Source: Dichotomicrobium sp046543175
GTDB lineage: Bacteria; Pseudomonadota; Alphaproteobacteria; Rhizobiales; Rhodomicrobiaceae
Direction of reading: 5' to 3'
DNA length: 9,545 nucleotides
Assembly: GCA_046543175.1 (NCBI GenBank)
Contig: JBKGZY010000103.1
Span: forward strand, 1 to 9,545
A model generated the notes under the pieces. The model was not told where the DNA came from and did no database searches. It saw only the letters and a list, made by a program, of their open reading frames with translations. Position 1 is the stretch's first letter. The number at the start of each line of letters is the position of its first letter. A program made the translations under genes and the position numbers. Below are positions 7,025 to 9,545 of this stretch, in pieces.

Positions 7025-7050
7025 GGTTTGCACAGTGACCCGGACAAACC
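7025..7050. repeat. Inverted repeat, candidate operator upstream of dctP
   Basis: GGTTTG at 7025-7030 and CAAACC at 7045-7050 are perfect inverted complements with 14 bp between them, so the half-site centres lie 20 bp apart, about two helical turns. It is 95 bp upstream of the dctP ATG and between that gene and the TATAAT box. Such geometry suits a dimeric repressor, but six-base arms arise by chance and no regulator gene lies in the window. Confidence 0.3.
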
Positions 7051-7191
7051 ACGCTCATGATGCGGACATCACCGCCCCGTGCCATATACGACCGGATTAT
7101 GGCTACGCACGCAAGCCCTTATCGACATTCTCGCTGCGAAAGTCGAATGCTTCGGTGCATCAGGACCGTCTTCTCCGGCCGCGGACAAGCC

Positions 7192-7197
7192 ATTATA
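7192..7197 (-). promoter_or_regulatory. Candidate -10 box for the TRAP operon
   Basis: A perfect TATAAT on the minus strand lies in the AT-rich part of the intergenic region. The hexamer 17 nt upstream is GTGAGC, a weak match to TTGACA. Transcription from here would give a leader of about 255 nt ahead of dctP, containing the inverted repeat at 7025-7050. The overlapping TATAAC on the plus strand could instead serve the divergent gene, but its upstream hexamer is poor. Confidence 0.35.
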
Positions 7198-7285
7198 ACG
7201 CTTGGGAAAAGCTGGCTCACGTTAATTTGAGTTAGGCTTTCCCCTGCATCGCCTTATCTGGTGTGGCACGGTGCAATGCGTGGCG

Positions 7286-7300
7286 GCACTGCGACAGTGC
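7286..7300. repeat. Short hairpin in the leader of the disulfide reductase gene
   Basis: GCACTG (7286-7291) and CAGTGC (7295-7300) are perfect inverted complements around CGA. The element ends 32 bp before the chosen ATG and 11 bp before the purine run that is the likely ribosome binding site. It may be a leader hairpin or a small operator; no role can be read from sequence. Confidence 0.35.
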
Positions 7301-7311
7301 GCCGGTTTCTC

Positions 7312-7318
7312 GAGGGGG
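7312..7318 (+). promoter_or_regulatory. Likely ribosome binding site of the disulfide reductase gene, unusually far from the start
   Basis: GAGGGGG lies 14 nt before the ATG at 7333, longer than the usual spacing. An ATG directly after it (7319) opens only a four-codon frame whose TAA overlaps the ATG at 7333 as TAATG. The next in-frame ATG (7345) is still farther away, so 7333 is the best start. Confidence 0.45.
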
Positions 7319-7332
7319 ATGAGCCTGCGATA

Positions 7333-9545
7333 ATGCTAACGTCAATGTTGCGCTCGATCGGGATATTTGCTTGCATCGCCGCCGCGATGCTGGCGCTGAC
7401 GCCGGTTTCCGGGCTGCATGCGCAGTCCGCGAGCGGCACCAGTGCGCTCGAATCTCTGGTTCAGTCGGAAACGCCGCAGAGCGCACAGCAAAGCCGCAAG
7501 CAACGGGTCGAAATCGACCTGCTGTCCGAGACGGCTGCCATCCGGCCCGGCCAGCCCTTCTGGGTGGCCCTGCGACAAAAAATCGTTCCCGGCTGGCACA
7601 CCTACTGGGAAAATCCCGGCGATTCCGGCGAGCCGACGCGCATCGACTGGGACTTGCCCGGGGGGTTTGAAGCCTCTGCCATCAACTGGCCCGCGCCCGA
7701 GGCGATCCCGGTCTCCGGCATGATGAATTACGGCTATTCCGACGAAGTGCTGTTGCTCGTCAGGATCACGCCGCCCGGAGAAATCGGGGCGGATGAGGTG
7801 CGCCTGCGCGCGCAGTCCCGCTGGCTGGTCTGCGAGGAAATCTGCATCCCCGAAGAGGGCGAAGCGCAGATCACGCTGGCCGTTGCCGATGGCGGGGCGC
7901 CCCTCGACCCCGGAAACGGCGCGGACAGGATCGCGAAGGCCGTGCGCGACCTGCCGAAAGAGGCGCCGTGGCCGGTTTCGCTGACAGTGGGCCCGGACAG
8001 GCTGGCGCTGAGCATCAGGACGGATGAGTTGCGCGCCGGGCAGGTCGAAGACCTGCGGTTCTTCCCACGCGAATGGGGGCTGATCGACAACGCCGCCGCC
8101 CAGAACGTCGCGTGGCGCGACAGCGGCCCGCGGCTCGTGATCGAACGCGGCGAGCTCAAGGCAAAGCGGCTCGAAAGGCTGGACGGCCTGCTGGCCGTCA
8201 CCGCCCGGGACGGTTCACGAGAAACTTACGAAATCACGGGAGACAGTGCCGAGACAGTTGCGGCAGTCACCCCTGCCGTCTCCGATACTGTCCCGCCCGG
8301 CGGCGAGCTGTCGCTGTGGCAGGCGGCGGCGTTCGCCTTTCTCGGCGGGCTGATCCTGAACTTCTTCCCCTGCGTGTTTCCGGTGCTCTCGATGAAGGCG
8401 CTGAGCCTCGCGCGCGGCGGCGGCACCGCACACCGCGACCGGAGCCACGCCCTCGCCTATCTTGGCGGCGTCATGCTCAGCTTCGCCGTGCTGGCCGGGC
8501 TGCTGCTGGCACTGCGGGCGACCGGAGACGCCTTCGGCTGGGGCTTCCAGTTCCAGTCGCCGTGGTTCGTGCTGGTCATGGCGGCGCTGTTCTTTGCGCT
8601 GGGTCTGAACCTGTCCGGCGTGTTCAATTTCGGCGGCGCGCTGATGGGCGTGGGCGATTCTCTCACGCGGCGCGGCGGCACGTCCGGCTCGTTCTTCACC
8701 GGCGTTCTCGCCAGCATTGCCGCGACGCCCTGCACCGCGCCGTTCATGGGCGCCGCGTTGGGCTACGCCGTGACACAGCCCGCCGCGCAAGCCGCCACCG
8801 TGGTGATGGTGCTCGGCCTCGGCTTCGCAATGCCCATGACGCTTTTGAGCCTCTCTGGCGCGTTCGCGCGGCTGTTGCCCAAGCCCGGCCCATGGATGGA
8901 GACACTCAAGCAGGTGCTCGCCTTTCCGCTTTACGCCACCGCCGTCTGGCTGGTCTGGGTGCTGAGCCTGCAAACGGGCGCGGACGGCGTGCTGGCCGCC
9001 GGCGCGGTTCTCGTCGCGGTCGGCTTCGCGGCGTGGCTTGCCGGCACGACGCAGGCGGGCCGCGGCCTTCGCTATGCAGGCTCCGCGATCGTGGTCGCCG
9101 CCGCCTTCGCGCTGGCCGCCCCCATGATCGGCACGGCGCCGGACGCCCGGACTGCCGGCGATGGCCGGACCGGCAGCCCCACCGAGATCGGCGAGCCGTT
9201 TTCGCTGGCGCGCCTGGACGAATTGAGGGCCCAGGGCCGACCGGTCTTCGTCAACCTGACGGCGGCGTGGTGCATCACCTGCAAGGTCAACGAGGAGGTC
9301 GCGCTCAGCTCCGACGCCTTCCGCGCGGGCCTGAAGCGCGGCGACATCGCCTATCTCGTCGGCGACTGGACCAACCAGGATCCCGAGATTTCACGGATGC
9401 TGGAGAAATTCGGACGCGCCGGCGTGCCGCTCTACCTGCTTTATTCCGGCAACGGAGAACCGCCGAAAGTGCTGCCCCAGGTTCTCACGGAAGGCATTGT
9501 CCTGCGCGCGTTCGCCTCGGTCACGGAAACCCGGACCTCGAAGAA
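7333..9545 (+). CDS. dsbD: Protein-disulfide reductase, DsbD/ScsB family, 3' end beyond window
   Basis: The protein carries reducing power from cytoplasmic thioredoxin across the inner membrane to periplasmic disulfide partners. 737 residues are visible and the stop lies past the edge. A signal peptide is seen (residues 1-30, ending GLHA, with MLTSMLRSIGIF at the start). The N-terminal periplasmic domain (about 58-300) has the DsbD-like block GWHTYWENPGDSGEPTRIDW and a cysteine pair Cys167/Cys171 in CEEIC. The membrane domain (about 327-600) has roughly eight helices and the two expected transport cysteines, Cys347 in FFPCVFP and Cys467 in ATPCTAPFMG. A thioredoxin-like domain (from about 612) has the active site WCITC, with Cys647 and Cys650. 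All three redox pairs are therefore intact. The ScsB-like N-terminal domain means partners may differ from those of E. coli DsbD, and function in copper or cytochrome c maturation is possible. It diverges from the TRAP operon and seems unrelated to it. Confidence 0.93.
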   Translation, partial: MLTSMLRSIGIFACIAAAMLALTPVSGLHAQSASGTSALESLVQSETPQSAQQSRKQRVEIDLLSETAAIRPGQPFWVALRQKIVPGWHTYWENPGDSGEPTRIDWDLPGGFEASAINWPAPEAIPVSGMMNYGYSDEVLLLVRITPPGEIGADEVRLRAQSRWLVCEEICIPEEGEAQITLAVADGGAPLDPGNGADRIAKAVRDLPKEAPWPVSLTVGPDRLALSIRTDELRAGQVEDLRFFPREWGLIDNAAAQNVAWRDSGPRLVIERGELKAKRLERLDGLLAVTARDGSRETYEITGDSAETVAAVTPAVSDTVPPGGELSLWQAAAFAFLGGLILNFFPCVFPVLSMKALSLARGGGTAHRDRSHALAYLGGVMLSFAVLAGLLLALRATGDAFGWGFQFQSPWFVLVMAALFFALGLNLSGVFNFGGALMGVGDSLTRRGGTSGSFFTGVLASIAATPCTAPFMGAALGYAVTQPAAQAATVVMVLGLGFAMPMTLLSLSGAFARLLPKPGPWMETLKQVLAFPLYATAVWLVWVLSLQTGADGVLAAGAVLVAVGFAAWLAGTTQAGRGLRYAGSAIVVAAAFALAAPMIGTAPDARTAGDGRTGSPTEIGEPFSLARLDELRAQGRPVFVNLTAAWCITCKVNEEVALSSDAFRAGLKRGDIAYLVGDWTNQDPEISRMLEKFGRAGVPLYLLYSGNGEPPKVLPQVLTEGIVLRAFASVTETRTSK

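Larger units (their letters stand above)
6931..7332. other. Divergent intergenic region between dctP and the disulfide reductase gene
   Basis: These 402 bp separate two divergent start codons and should contain the promoters and operators of both. Base composition is more AT-rich around 7190-7240 than in the flanking genes. Visible items are a TATAAT box on the minus strand (7192-7197), the inverted repeat 7025-7050, the hairpin 7286-7300, and the tandem AGGATC at 6942-6947 and 6953-6958 close to the dctP start. Open frames here (for example 6963-7235 plus) have no ribosome binding site and look non-coding. I see no riboswitch or tRNA. Confidence 0.7.

Noticed and set aside
6931..7047. N-terminal extension of dctP to an upstream start
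   Set aside because: It would place 39 residues ahead of the Tat signal and lacks a ribosome binding site, while GGGAGG is well placed for the ATG at 6930.
7227..7232. TTGAGT as a -35 box for the disulfide reductase gene
   Set aside because: No -10-like hexamer is found 16-18 nt downstream.
6963..7235. 90-codon plus-strand frame in the divergent intergenic region
   Set aside because: It begins with TTG and has no ribosome binding site, no domain and no hydrophobic pattern.
8215..8973. 252-codon minus-strand frame opposite the disulfide reductase
   Set aside because: Low-complexity charged antisense of the membrane domain; the plus strand carries all the expected cysteines.

Overview
The window reads as ordinary high-GC chromosomal DNA of a proteobacterium, most likely an alphaproteobacterium. 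The reasons are a coenzyme-B12-dependent (class II) ribonucleotide reductase, a Tat-exported TakP/FcbT-like TRAP receptor, strong GC bias at third codon positions, and GGAGG-type ribosome binding sites. No species can be named from the sequence alone. I saw no tRNA, rRNA, insertion sequence, integrase, CRISPR array or phage gene.

Layout: (1) 1-1539 (+) is the C-terminal part of the class II ribonucleotide reductase NrdJ; its 5' part lies outside the window. (2) 1562-6930 (-) is a tightly packed operon converging on nrdJ. In transcription order it encodes a Tat-signal TRAP substrate-binding protein (dctP), a small permease subunit (dctQ, GTG start), an unusually long large permease subunit (dctM), an amidase-signature hydrolase, and a 57-residue two-helix membrane protein of unknown function that is easily missed. 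(3) 6931-7332 is a 402-bp divergent intergenic region with no convincing gene; it holds a TATAAT box facing dctP and two short perfect inverted repeats. (4) 7333-9545 (+) is a DsbD/ScsB-family protein-disulfide reductase whose last residues run off the right edge.

How the genes work together: DctP should capture a solute in the periplasm and hand it to the DctQM membrane complex for cation-coupled uptake. The amidase starts inside the end of dctM and lacks a signal peptide, so it is positioned to hydrolyse an imported amide, or an amide made from the imported acid, in the cytoplasm. dctQ-dctM overlap by 4 bases and dctM-amidase by 11, which suggests translational coupling. A GC-rich hairpin lies just after dctP, a plausible device for making more receptor than permease. 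nrdJ and the disulfide reductase look like unrelated housekeeping neighbours.

The least-described elements are the long-form DctM with about 160 extra residues between its two halves, the tiny membrane protein at the operon end, and the unknown substrate of the TRAP-amidase pair. I do not see evidence for a defence system or another radically new system here.
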